Below the pieces are notes generated by a model, which was not told the DNA's origin, made no database searches, and worked only from the letters and a program-made list of their open reading frames with translations. From assembly GCF_001806325.1 (NCBI RefSeq), contig NZ_CP017580.1, positions 372,001-436,000 of the forward strand: a DNA stretch of 64,000 bases. Reading direction: 5' to 3'. How positions within the stretch are numbered: the stretch's first letter is position 1; the number at the start of each line of letters is the position of its first letter. This DNA is from Curtobacterium sp. BH-2-1-1. GTDB taxonomy: Bacteria; Actinomycetota; Actinomycetes; Actinomycetales; Microbacteriaceae. Both the position numbers and the translations under genes were made by a program. Positions 22,154 through 30,457 of this stretch are shown in pieces.

Positions 22154-22941
22154 GCCGTCGCTCCCAGCTGCCCGGCTTCGTCGAGGATGGTCCGGATGGC
22201 GGCGGGGTCGTGGGCGAACCGTCCGAGGAACAGCCCGCCGATGCGCCCCTGCCCACGGGTGAGCAGGCCCGGTCCGGCGCTGCCGCCGTAGATCGCCACG
22301 GAACCGGCGAGCTCCGGCCGGGAGGCGAGGTGCTCCTCGATCCCGGAGAGGACCGCGACGATGTGCTCGTCGGGCGCGGGCGCCGGGGCGCCGATCGCCC
22401 ACACGGGTTCGTACGCCGCGATGATCGGCCCGGCGAGACCGTCCGCGGTCGCGGTCGCCAGGAACCGGTCGAGCTGCGCGGTCACGTCCGCCACGGCGGT
22501 CTCACTGGAGGCGCAGGTGGCCTCCCCGACGCAGATCAGGGGCCGCAGGTGGTTGCGGAAGGCGGCGTGCACCTTCCCGGCGATCTCCTCGTCCGTCTCG
22601 TGGAACAGGGAGCGCCGCTCCGCGTGCGCGATCTCGACGAGCGCGACGCCGATCTCGCGCAGCTCCGCACCGGACACCTCGCCGGTGAAGGCGCCGGTGT
22701 CCGCCCAGGCCAGGTCCTGCGCGCCGAGCGTCACGGGGGCGTCCCCGATCACCTCGCGCACCGGGACGAGCGCGGGGAACGTCGGGATGACGAAGAGCTC
22801 GACGGCGCCGGACTGCACCGCGGGGTGGGTCCGGGCGATGTCGGCCACGGCGGCTGCCCACTCGAGCGTCCGGGCGTGGGAGAAGTACATCTTCAGCGAC
22901 ACCCCGATCGTGAGCGGGGCGGCTGCCGTGGACGCGGGCAT
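22150..22941 (-). CDS. lerI: L-erythrulose-1-phosphate isomerase (triosephosphate isomerase family)
   Basis: 263 residues. The active-site parts of triosephosphate isomerase are present: K17 in GVSLKMY, a histidine in HAERR, the glutamate in AYEPVWAIG near residue 178, and YGGSAGP near the end. A housekeeping TPI usually has NWKMN and GGSVKP, so this is a paralogue. LerI proteins turn L-erythrulose 1-phosphate into D-erythrulose 4-phosphate. Its place between oiaC and an RpiB-like gene supports this. The start ATG at 22941 shares one base with the derI stop. Confidence 0.87.
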   Translation of the reverse strand: MPASTAAAPLTIGVSLKMYFSHARTLEWAAAVADIARTHPAVQSGAVELFVIPTFPALVPVREVIGDAPVTLGAQDLAWADTGAFTGEVSGAELREIGVALVEIAHAERRSLFHETDEEIAGKVHAAFRNHLRPLICVGEATCASSETAVADVTAQLDRFLATATADGLAGPIIAAYEPVWAIGAPAPAPDEHIVAVLSGIEEHLASRPELAGSVAIYGGSAGPGLLTRGQGRIGGLFLGRFAHDPAAIRTILDEAGQLGATA

Positions 22942-23426
22942 CAGGCGTCGGTCCCGACCGGGGCCGACCCGTCGTAGTGGCAGATCGCCGCGACCTTCGA
23001 CGCGCTCGCGGACGACGTGTCGAAGGTGTAGCCGAGCCACTCCTTCGCCATGCGCCGGGCGACCTCGACGCCGACGACGCGCTGGCCCATGCAGAGGACC
23101 TGGGCGTCGTTCGACAGGATCGAGCGCTCGACGCTGAACGAGTCGTGCGCGGTGACGGCCCGGATGCCGGAGACCTTGTTCGCGGCGATCGCGACGCCGA
23201 GTCCGGTGCCGCAGATCAGGATCGCCCGGTCCGCCTCGCCGCTCGCCACCATGCGTGCGGCGTCGACGGCGACGTGCGGGTAGGCGGTGTGCCCGTCCGC
23301 GTCGACCCCCACGTCGGTGACGCTGACCACGCGCGGGTCCGTGGCGAGGTCGGCCTTGATGATCTCCTTGTAGTCGAACCCGGCGTCGTCGGAGCCGACG
23401 ACGATGCGGAACTGCTGCTCGGTCAT
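22941..23426 (-). CDS. derI: D-erythrulose-4-phosphate isomerase (RpiB family)
   Basis: 161 residues of the RpiB/LacAB fold. The catalytic cysteine C72 is in [14 protein letters not shown] and an early GSDDAGF is the phosphate-site motif. RpiB proper isomerises ribose 5-phosphate. In erythritol, threitol and apionate operons the paralogue DerI makes D-erythrose 4-phosphate from D-erythrulose 4-phosphate, which would enter the pentose phosphate pathway. The start at 23426 is 10 nt from the lerK stop. Confidence 0.87.
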   Translation of the reverse strand: MTEQQFRIVVGSDDAGFDYKEIIKADLATDPRVVSVTDVGVDADGHTAYPHVAVDAARMVASGEADRAILICGTGLGVAIAANKVSGIRAVTAHDSFSVERSILSNDAQVLCMGQRVVGVEVARRMAKEWLGYTFDTSSASASKVAAICHYDGSAPVGTDA

Positions 23427-23436
23427 GGGGTCTTCC

Positions 23437-25155
23437 TTACTTCTCGGAGAGCGTCGCGAGGACGGCGGCGGTGATGAGGGCGAACGAGATCGCACCGGCG
23501 TCGGGGGTGCCGACCGCGTCCTCGCCGTGGGTCCGGGCGCGGCCCATCCGCGGCAGCAGGTCGGCGGTGGCGTCGGCCGCGGTCGTGGCAGCGGCGGACG
23601 CGGCGGACCAGGCGGTGACCAGGTCGTCGCCGGCCGCGGTGCGGGCGGTGAGGACCTCGTCGAACGGGACGAGCGCGTCGACCATGGTCTTGTCGCCCGG
23701 GACGGCCCCGAACGCGAGGACGGCCTCGGCGGCCGCGTGCACGGCGTCGGCGACGGTGGTGGCCGTCGGGCGCGAGGTGTCCCCGAGGACGCGACCCAGT
23801 GCCTCCAGGGCCGCACCCCAGATCGCACCGGACGTGCCGCCGGCCTTGTCGGACCAGGCGTCACCGGCGATCGCGAGGACCGATCCGGCACCGGCGCCGC
23901 GTGCTGCGGCGTCCTGCGCCGCCGCGTCCGCCGCGGTGGAGCCGCGCTGCATGCCGATCCCGTGGTCGCCGTCGCCGGCCACGGCGTCGATGCGGCCGAG
24001 TTCGTCGGCGTGGGCGTCGATCGTCGCGCGCACGGCCGTGATCGCCGTCGCGATGCGGGTCGCGGCCACCCGGGACTCGTCGGTGCCGACGGTCACGGGG
24101 ACGACCACGCCGGCCTCGAGGACGTCGGACGACACGGGCTCCTGCGGGACGGCACCGCCCTTGCGGTAGGCGGGACTGTCGGCCGGGGCGGCCCAGAGTT
24201 CCTCGAGCTCGTCGTCGAGCCAGAACAGCGTCAGCGAGACGCCGGCCATGTCGAAGCTCGTGACGAGCTCCCCGACCTCGGGCTCGACGACGAGTGCGCC
24301 GGCCGCGGTCAGTCGGCGCTGCACGGCGTCGAACACGACGAAGAGCTCCTCGTACTTGACGGAACCGAGGCCGTTGAGGATCGGGACGACGCGTGCCCCG
24401 TCGACTGCGACACCGGACGGCAGCTCGGTGAGCAGCTTGTCGACGAGCAGGTCCGCCAGTCCGGACGCGGTGGGGACGTCGGCTTCGTCGATGCCGCGTT
24501 CGCCATGGATGCCCATGCCGATCGCCATGCGCCCCTCGGGCACGGTGAACAGGGGTTCGTCCGCGCCGGGCAGCGAGCAGCCGGAGAACGCGACACCGAA
24601 CGATCGGGTGCGGTCGTTCGCCCGCTCGGCGATCGCCGTGACGGTGTCGAGGTCGTCGCCACGCTCGGCGGCGGCTCCGGCGACCTTGAACACGCAGAGG
24701 TCCCCCGCGATCCCGCGGCGCTTGTGGGCCTCGGCACTCGGGGCACTCGCGACGTCGTCGGTCACGCGGACCGTGCGGACGTCGATGCCGGCCGCGGTGA
24801 GTGCCCGGGCGGCTGCGTCGAAGTTGAGGACGTCGCCGGCGTAGTTGCCGTAGCTCAGGAGCACCCCGCCGCCGTGCTCGGAGGCCGTCGCGACCGACGT
24901 GACCTGCTGGGCGCTCGGGCTGGCGAACAGGTTCCCCATCGCCGCACCGGCCGCGAGCCCGTGTCCGACGAGTCCGCCGAACGCCGGGTAGTGCCCGGAC
25001 CCGCCGCCGACGACGAGCGCCACGGTCCCCTCGGGGCTGGTGGTCGAGCGGGCGACGCCGCCGTGGACCTTCCGCACCCGGGAGCGGTTCGCGGCGACGA
25101 AGCCGTCGACCATCTCGTCCGCGAAGTCCGCGGGGTCGTTGAACAGGCGGGTCAT
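23437..25155 (-). CDS. lerK: L-erythrulose kinase (DhaK-DhaL fusion)
   Basis: 572 residues. A DhaK domain occupies about 1-335 ([14 protein letters not shown]; the covalent-substrate histidine is in GMGIHGERG near 213) and a DhaL domain about 365-572 (GDGDHGIGM near 395, then [12 protein letters not shown]). This single-chain, ATP-dependent layout is that of dihydroxyacetone kinases and of L-erythrulose kinases. The flanking lerI and derI genes point to L-erythrulose, phosphorylated at C1, as the substrate. Glycerone remains possible. The start overlaps the transporter stop by 4 bp. Confidence 0.88.
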   Translation of the reverse strand: MTRLFNDPADFADEMVDGFVAANRSRVRKVHGGVARSTTSPEGTVALVVGGGSGHYPAFGGLVGHGLAAGAAMGNLFASPSAQQVTSVATASEHGGGVLLSYGNYAGDVLNFDAAARALTAAGIDVRTVRVTDDVASAPSAEAHKRRGIAGDLCVFKVAGAAAERGDDLDTVTAIAERANDRTRSFGVAFSGCSLPGADEPLFTVPEGRMAIGMGIHGERGIDEADVPTASGLADLLVDKLLTELPSGVAVDGARVVPILNGLGSVKYEELFVVFDAVQRRLTAAGALVVEPEVGELVTSFDMAGVSLTLFWLDDELEELWAAPADSPAYRKGGAVPQEPVSSDVLEAGVVVPVTVGTDESRVAATRIATAITAVRATIDAHADELGRIDAVAGDGDHGIGMQRGSTAADAAAQDAAARGAGAGSVLAIAGDAWSDKAGGTSGAIWGAALEALGRVLGDTSRPTATTVADAVHAAAEAVLAFGAVPGDKTMVDALVPFDEVLTARTAAGDDLVTAWSAASAAATTAADATADLLPRMGRARTHGEDAVGTPDAGAISFALITAAVLATLSEK

Positions 25156-26546
25156 GCGTGGGACTCCTGGGTCGTGGTCGTCGCGGCCTGCGCGGCAGCG
25201 TCGGCGTCGCGTCGCTCGTTCCGCTTCGTGGTCCGGCCGAGGACGAACATCAGGACGCTCGACAGGACCATGAAGAACCCGACGATGAACATCGGCGCCT
25301 GGTACCCGCCGGTCCACTCGCTGACGGCGCCGGTGATGTACGGCGCGGCGAACCCGCCGAGGTTGCCGACGGTGTTGATGAGCGCGACGCCCGCGGCCGC
25401 TGCGGCACCGGTGAGGAACTGCGTCGGGACGGTCCAGAAGTTCGGCAGCGCGGCGAAGATCGAGCACGCGGTGATCGCGATGACGGCGACCGTGGCGGCC
25501 GGGCTGTTCATGTAGAGGGCCACCGGGATGCTCAGGCCGCCGACGAGGGCGGGGACCGCGATGTGCCACACCCGGACGCCGCGCCGGAACGCGTCACGCG
25601 ACCAGAAGTAGAGGACGACGGCAGCGGGCACGTACGGGATCGCCGTGATGAGCCCCTTCTGGAACAGGTCGAACGTGGTGCCGAACTGCTCCTGGAAGCC
25701 GTCGATGATGGTCGGCAGGAAGAAGCTCAGGGCGTACAGACCGTAGATGAAGCCGAAGTACACGGCGGCGAGCATCCAGACGCGACCGGAGCCGAACGCC
25801 GCTCGGAGGCCGCCCTTGCCGTGCACGTTCCCCTCCTTCTGGCTGTTCTCCTTCGCGAGGGCGCCCTCGAGCCAGAGTTTCTCGTCCTCGTCGAGCCACT
25901 TCGCCTGCGACGGCTTGTCCTTCAGCACGAAGAGGCACAGGATGCCGACGATGATCGCGGGGATCGACACGCAGAGGAACATGAAGCGCCAGCCCGCGAG
26001 GCCGCCGAGCAGTCCCTCGTGGGTCATCAGCCAGCCGGCGAGCGGCGAACCGATCACGCTGGTGAGCGGCTGTGCCAGGTAGAAGAGCGCGAGCATCTTG
26101 CCGCGGTGCCGGGCGGGGACCCAGGTCGACAGGAACAGGATCGCGCCGGGGAAGAACCCGGCCTCGGCGATGCCGAGCAGGAAGCGCAGGCCGACGAGCT
26201 GCGGGTAGTTCTGCACCCACGTGAAGAGCAGCGAGACGATGCCCCACGTGATCATGATGCGGGCGAGCCAGACGCGGGCGCCGAACTTGTGCAGCGCCAG
26301 GTTGGACGGCACCTCGAGCACGAGGTACCCGATGAAGAACACGCCCGAGGCGAACCCGAACTGCGCGGCGGTCAGGCCGAGGTCGGCCTCCATGCCGTTC
26401 GGGGCCGCGAAGGAGATCGCGGTGCGGTCGAGGAAGTTGATGAAGAACATCAGCGCCACGAAGGGCACGATGCGGATCGCGATCTTGCGGATGGCCGTCT
26501 TCTCGACGACCGAGGTGGGGATGCCTCGCGTGGCGGGGATGTCCAC
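25152..26546 (-). CDS. MFS transporter, anion:cation symporter (ACS) type
   Basis: 464 residues with about 12 hydrophobic helices and the ACS family landmarks: FLDRTAISFAAPNGM in helix 1, FFIGYLVLEVPSNLALHKFG in helices 2-3 and RFLLGIAEAGFFPGAI in helix 5. ACS members import sugar acids and other organic anions, so D-apionate or a related aldonate is the natural guess. GTG 26546 is the chosen start, with GGAG 6 nt upstream. It is the first gene of the apionate operon; its promoter region holds two operator copies. Confidence 0.88.
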   Translation of the reverse strand: MDIPATRGIPTSVVEKTAIRKIAIRIVPFVALMFFINFLDRTAISFAAPNGMEADLGLTAAQFGFASGVFFIGYLVLEVPSNLALHKFGARVWLARIMITWGIVSLLFTWVQNYPQLVGLRFLLGIAEAGFFPGAILFLSTWVPARHRGKMLALFYLAQPLTSVIGSPLAGWLMTHEGLLGGLAGWRFMFLCVSIPAIIVGILCLFVLKDKPSQAKWLDEDEKLWLEGALAKENSQKEGNVHGKGGLRAAFGSGRVWMLAAVYFGFIYGLYALSFFLPTIIDGFQEQFGTTFDLFQKGLITAIPYVPAAVVLYFWSRDAFRRGVRVWHIAVPALVGGLSIPVALYMNSPAATVAVIAITACSIFAALPNFWTVPTQFLTGAAAAAGVALINTVGNLGGFAAPYITGAVSEWTGGYQAPMFIVGFFMVLSSVLMFVLGRTTKRNERRDADAAAQAATTTTQESHA

Positions 26547-26650
26547 GATGACTCCTGCTCGGGTGGGGTGGTGCTCCGGTCGGCTGCTGCGCCGGGGACG
26601 GAGGTGACGCATCGGTGCGCACGGACCAGTGTGCGCGGTCACTCCAAACT

Positions 26651-26675
26651 TGTCAACCGGTTGACCATTCGGTGC
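26651..26675. promoter_or_regulatory. FadR-type operator over the transporter promoter
   Basis: Contains TCAACCGGTTGA, a perfect 12-bp palindrome, as part of GTCAACCGGTTGACCATTCG. On the minus strand the same bases give TTGACA (26656-26651), a plausible -35 box for the operon, so binding would repress. Confidence 0.7.
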
Positions 26676-26702
26676 CGCCACGGTTCGGCAGGGAGTCCCA
26701 CC

Positions 26703-26728
26703 GCAACCGGTTGACCGACCGGTACGCT
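26703..26728 (+). promoter_or_regulatory. FadR-type operator and -10 box of the regulator gene
   Basis: GCAACCGGTTGACCGACCGG, the sister of the element at 18772, followed at once by TACGCT (26723-26728), which ends 6 nt before the regulator ATG. This fits a leaderless, autoregulated gene. Confidence 0.7.
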
Positions 26729-26734
26729 CACTGC

Positions 26735-27475
26735 ATGCCCGCGTTCAGCCCGGACGACCCGCTCAACATCCGCCTCGAACTCGAGTCGGTGCCGACGGGC
26801 TCCCCCGCCTCCGAGGTCGCCCGACAGCTCGTCTCCCTGCTGACCGCCGGCGACCTGGCACCGGGTTCACGCCTGCCCTCGGAGCGGGTGCTGGCCGAAC
26901 GGCTCGGGGTCGGTCGGTCCGCCGTGCGAGAGGCCCTCGCGGCGCTCGAGATCCTCGGCATCGTGCAGATCCGCCCGGGTTCCGGCACGTACCTGCAGGG
27001 CGGGACCTCGGACCTGCTGCCGACGACCCTGTCGTGGGGGCTCATGCTCGCGTCGAACCGGACCCGGGAGCTGCTCGAGGTCCGGTCGTCGCTCGAACGC
27101 ACCGCGGCGATCCTCGCCGCCCAGCGTGCGACGCCGGCGCAGCTCGACGAGCTCCAGACCTACATCGACCGGCAGCACCAGGCGCTCGACGACCCGGACG
27201 CCTTCATCGACGCCGACGTCCGGTTCCACGTGCTGCTCGCCCGCTCCGCCGGGAACGACGTGCTCGCCGACCTGCTGCAGAGCCTCCGCTCGATGCTCAG
27301 CGTGTGGGTCGGCCGTCGTGTCCGGACCCGCCAGGCCACCGAGGCCGCGTACGAGGAGCACCGTGCGATCCTCGAGGCGCTCCGGGCCGGGGACGTGCTC
27401 GCGGTGCAGCGGGCGATGGACGACCACATGGCCACGGCGAGCGCCCGCATCGAGCACGCCGGCCCCGCCGACTGA
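26735..27475 (+). CDS. FadR-subfamily GntR regulator of the apionate cluster
   Basis: 246 residues. An N-terminal winged helix (ASEVARQLVSLLTAGDLAPGSRLPSERVLAERLGVGRSAVREAL) is followed by an FCD ligand domain with the expected metal-site residues (DADVRFHVLLARSAGN, later DDHMATA). FCD proteins usually respond to organic acids. It is divergent from the transporter and has an operator at its own promoter, at the transporter promoter and at apnL. It is therefore very likely the regulator of the whole block 17924-26546, probably released by a pathway intermediate. Confidence 0.9.
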   Translation: MPAFSPDDPLNIRLELESVPTGSPASEVARQLVSLLTAGDLAPGSRLPSERVLAERLGVGRSAVREALAALEILGIVQIRPGSGTYLQGGTSDLLPTTLSWGLMLASNRTRELLEVRSSLERTAAILAAQRATPAQLDELQTYIDRQHQALDDPDAFIDADVRFHVLLARSAGNDVLADLLQSLRSMLSVWVGRRVRTRQATEAAYEEHRAILEALRAGDVLAVQRAMDDHMATASARIEHAGPAD

Positions 27476-27517
27476 CGGGCGGGGCCAGCCAGCTGCTCCG
27501 CCCGCGGGGCGCGCGCG

Positions 27518-27576
27518 CTTCGTGAGCAGAAATGGTCGGGTCGGGGAGAGCGTCCTGACATCTTCTGCTCACGATC
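27518..27576 (+). repeat. Dispersed intergenic palindrome, family A, copy 2
   Basis: Shares CTTCGTGAGCAGAAATGGTC (27518 on) with the other two copies and ends with TTCTGCTCACGATC. The inner part of its right arm has diverged, so the stem is weaker. It lies after the FadR gene. Confidence 0.8.
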
Positions 27577-27582
27577 GGGCGG

Positions 27583-27619
27583 CCAGGAGGCGCGGCGCGG
27601 CCCCGCCACGCACGGTGCG
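27583..27619. repeat. Degenerate family B element
   Basis: CCAGGAGGCGCGGCG is followed by an imperfect complementary arm (CCGCCACGCACGGTGC). It lies directly after the family A copy, so two repeat types are adjacent. It resembles the elements at 45227, 55591 and 60191. Confidence 0.5.
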
Positions 27620-27679
27620 ACGTTGCCGGGGTGGCAACACCGCTTGGGGTCCGGCCGGTCCGTGCGGTGGAGTGACGGC

Positions 27680-28366
27680 ATGCACACGCACCGGGAGCCC
27701 TCCGACACGACCGCACGCAGCTGGTGGGAGGCCCGCTACGCCGAGCGCGACGGGATCTGGTCGGGGCGGGTGAACGCGGTGCTCGCCGACGTCGCGTCGT
27801 CGCTGCCCGCGGGACGCGCGCTGGACCTGGGCTGTGGCGAGGGCGGCGACGTCGTCTGGCTCGCCCGGCAGGGGTGGGCGACCACCGGGGTGGACCTGTC
27901 GGTGACGGCGGTCACCCGCGGGGCCGGGGCTGCCGTCACCGCCGGGCTCGAGGAGCGGACGGCGTTCGTCGCGGCCGATCTCGGCTCGTGGGACACCGCG
28001 GCGCGGTTCGACCTCGTCACGGCGTCGTTCCTGCAGTCGTGGCCGGTCGAGATCCCGCGTGGGGCGATCCTGCGGCGGGCGGCCGGGTTCGTGGCGTCCG
28101 GTGGGCACCTGCTCGTGACGGCGCACGCCGCGCCCCCGCACGGGGACCTGCCCGAGGAGATGCGGGCGTACCGCTTCCCGACGCCGGCGGAGGACCTCGC
28201 GGCGCTGGGGCTCGACGACGGGTGGGAGGTCGTCGCCGCCGAGCTCCGGCCGCGCACCGCGGTGACGCCCGAGGGAGCGCCGCACGGGGTGCTCGACAGC
28301 GTGGTGCTGGTCCGCCGCCGCCCCCTCAGCGAGGCAGGGGCAGGGGCAGCGGCACCGAGGCAGTGA
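27680..28366 (+). CDS. Class I SAM-dependent methyltransferase
   Basis: 228 residues. The SAM-binding motif LDLGCGEGGD lies near residue 49, preceded by WWEARYAERDGIWSGRVNAVL, which is common to a group of small tellurite-resistance-like methyltransferases. The acidic end of strand 2 is in TTGVDLS. The substrate is unknown. Its last 41 bp overlap, in convergent orientation, the end of the next gene, in a region rich in GGCAGGGGCA-type repeats. Confidence 0.82.
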   Translation: MHTHREPSDTTARSWWEARYAERDGIWSGRVNAVLADVASSLPAGRALDLGCGEGGDVVWLARQGWATTGVDLSVTAVTRGAGAAVTAGLEERTAFVAADLGSWDTAARFDLVTASFLQSWPVEIPRGAILRRAAGFVASGGHLLVTAHAAPPHGDLPEEMRAYRFPTPAEDLAALGLDDGWEVVAAELRPRTAVTPEGAPHGVLDSVVLVRRRPLSEAGAGAAAPRQ

Positions 28367-29249
28367 ACGCCCGGACCACCCGGTCGACGACGTCCGTCGC
28401 CGGGGCGTCCCACACGGCCTGGTTGAAGATCTCCACCTCGACGTCACCGGCGTACCCGGCGGCAGTCACGGCAGCGGTCACCGGCCCGAAGTCGATGTGC
28501 CCGTCCCCCATCACACCGCGGGAGAGCAGCGGGTCAGCGGCTATCGGGGTGAGCCAGTCGCACACCTGGTAGCTCGCGATCCGCCCGGCGGCACCGGCGC
28601 GGGCCACCGAGGCCGCGAGTGCCGGGTCCCACCAGACGTGGAACGTGTCCACGACCACACCGACGGCAGCGGCCGGGAAGGGCGCCGCGAGGTCGAGGGC
28701 CTGCGCGAGGGTCGACACGACGGCCCGATCGGCGGCGTACATCGGGTGCAGGGGCTCGACGGCGAGCTGGACGCCCGCGTCGAGGGCGTGCGGGACGAGG
28801 TCGGCGAGGGCGTCGGCCACGCGGTCCCGGGCGTCGATCAGGTCGCGGGACCCCTCGGGCAGTCCTCCGGCGACGAGCACGAGCACCGGCGCGGACCCGG
28901 GCGCGCCGGCCTCGGCCAACGCCGCGGTCTCGTCGATCGCCCGGCGGTTGTCGTCGAGTGCCCGCTGCCGTTCGGTGCCGGCCGGGAGGGTGAAGAAGCC
29001 GCCTCGGCAGTGCGAGGACACCCGGAGGCCGGAGTCGGCGACCATCCGCACGGCCTCGGGCAGCCCGACCTCGGCGACGGGCTCCCGCCACGTGCCGATC
29101 GCCTGGACGCCGGCGGCGCGGACGGTGTCGAGGGCGTCCCGGAGCGAGGCGTACTTGATCGTCGCCTGGTTGATCGAGAGCCGCGGATGCGGGGGTGCGG
29201 AGCCCGGGGCGGCCCCGGTCCGCGTGGCGCGGACGACGGGGGTGCTCAC
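28326..29249 (-). CDS. Sugar phosphate isomerase/epimerase-like TIM-barrel protein
   Basis: 307 residues with the xylose-isomerase-like barrel: LSINQATIKYASL at the first strand, then SSHCRGGFF, LAVEPLHPMYAAD, VVDTFHVWWDP and VEVEIFNQAVWD. The Glu, Asp and His at strand ends are expected to bind a divalent metal. It is the last gene of a three-gene chain with a DUF993 protein and a Gfo/Idh/MocA dehydrogenase, overlapping the former by 4 bp at its GTG start. In related actinobacterial clusters such proteins isomerise, epimerise or eliminate from oxidised sugars; which one applies here is open. Confidence 0.82.
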   Translation of the reverse strand: MSTPVVRATRTGAAPGSAPPHPRLSINQATIKYASLRDALDTVRAAGVQAIGTWREPVAEVGLPEAVRMVADSGLRVSSHCRGGFFTLPAGTERQRALDDNRRAIDETAALAEAGAPGSAPVLVLVAGGLPEGSRDLIDARDRVADALADLVPHALDAGVQLAVEPLHPMYAADRAVVSTLAQALDLAAPFPAAAVGVVVDTFHVWWDPALAASVARAGAAGRIASYQVCDWLTPIAADPLLSRGVMGDGHIDFGPVTAAVTAAGYAGDVEVEIFNQAVWDAPATDVVDRVVRAFTASVPLPLPLPR

Positions 29250-30457
29250 GCGACCACCCCGGAGAGCGGGCGGTCGGCGGGGGTCGAGCCGCGCCTCCTG
29301 GCCATCACGGGCACACCGGACACGGTGAGCAGGTCGTGCCACCGCGACGCCGCGAGCGACGGGTCCTCGAGCGCGCCGCAGGCGTTCGCGAGCCGGACGG
29401 TCTCGGACAGGTGCGGCAGGGAGCGGCCGGCGTGCTGACCGCCCACCATGGCGAAGGCACCCTGGTGGCCGTTCAGCCAGGCGAGGAAGGCGATGCCGGT
29501 CTTGTAGTGCCAGGTCGGGGCGCTGAAGACGTGGCGGGACAGGGCCTCGGTGGGGCCGAGCAGCGCGCGGAAGGCGGTCTCGTCGGGGAGTGCCCGGACG
29601 GCGGCGGAGGCGATCGGCGCCACGGCGGCGAACGCGCCGAGCAGGGCGTCGGAGTGCGTCCGATCGGTCCCGGCGACGAGGTCGACGTAGTGGAAGTCGT
29701 CGCCGGTGAACATCCGGACGCCGGCGGGCAGTTGGGAGCGGAGGGCGACCTCGGCCCGGGCGTCGAGCAGGCTCATCTTGATGCCGGCGACCTTCGACCC
29801 GGCGTCGCCCGTGATGTCGAGCACGGTGTCGGGGCCGTGCTGACCGCCGAAGTAGCCGGCGAGGGCGGGGTCGAACGCCTCCCCCAGCCAGTGCAGGACG
29901 ACGGGGGCGCTCGCCCGCTCGATGACCCTGCGGTAGACGCGGCGGTAGACCGCGGGATCGCTGCCCGCCAGGCGCGCCAGGTGCCGGCTCGCCATGAGCA
30001 CGACCCCCGCGCCGGCGTCCTCGGCGTGGTGGAGCTGCGCGACGTAGGCGTCGACGACCTGCTGCTCGGTGGCGACCTGGTCCGGGAGGTCGTCGGTGTT
30101 CACGCCGACGACGATGCGGCCGCCGACGGACTGCGCCTCGCGGGCGCTGCGGGTGATGAGCTCGCGCGTGGCGGCCGGGTCGAGCCCCATGTTCCGCTGC
30201 GCGGTGTCCATCGCGTCCGCGACGCCGAGGCCCCACGACCAGAGGTGGTGCCGGAAGGCGAGGGTGGCGTCCCAGTCGAGGTCCGCCGGTGCACCCGGCG
30301 TGTTGTCGGCGGCGGTGCGCGGGACGACGTGGGCGGCGGCGTACACGACGCGCTCGGTGAGCGGGGCGGTCGGCTTCGCGGTGGCCGCCACGGCCGGCTC
30401 GCGCAGGTCGACCCGGCTGGTCGTGCCGTCGGGCGCGAGCAGGGTCAGGGTGCTCAT
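29246..30457 (-). CDS. DUF993 protein (dihydrodipicolinate-synthase-like aldolase fold)
   Basis: 403 residues of the DUF993 family, a distant branch of the DHDPS/KDG-aldolase barrels. Recognisable parts are WDATLAFRHHLWSWGLGVADAMDTAQRN, GVNTDDLPDQ, VLHWLGEAF and KVAGIKMSLLD; the lysine in the last is a candidate Schiff-base residue. No characterised member is known to me. The recurrent company of a Gfo/Idh/MocA dehydrogenase and a TIM-barrel epimerase suggests that it cleaves or lyses an oxidised sugar. It overlaps both neighbours by 4 bp. Confidence 0.8.
   Translation of the reverse strand: MSTLTLLAPDGTTSRVDLREPAVAATAKPTAPLTERVVYAAAHVVPRTAADNTPGAPADLDWDATLAFRHHLWSWGLGVADAMDTAQRNMGLDPAATRELITRSAREAQSVGGRIVVGVNTDDLPDQVATEQQVVDAYVAQLHHAEDAGAGVVLMASRHLARLAGSDPAVYRRVYRRVIERASAPVVLHWLGEAFDPALAGYFGGQHGPDTVLDITGDAGSKVAGIKMSLLDARAEVALRSQLPAGVRMFTGDDFHYVDLVAGTDRTHSDALLGAFAAVAPIASAAVRALPDETAFRALLGPTEALSRHVFSAPTWHYKTGIAFLAWLNGHQGAFAMVGGQHAGRSLPHLSETVRLANACGALEDPSLAASRWHDLLTVSGVPVMARRRGSTPADRPLSGVVA

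Noticed and set aside
22150..22941. Housekeeping triosephosphate isomerase
   Set aside because: Core catalytic residues are present, but the NWKMN and GGSVKP motifs differ and the gene sits between erythrulose-pathway genes instead of gap-pgk.
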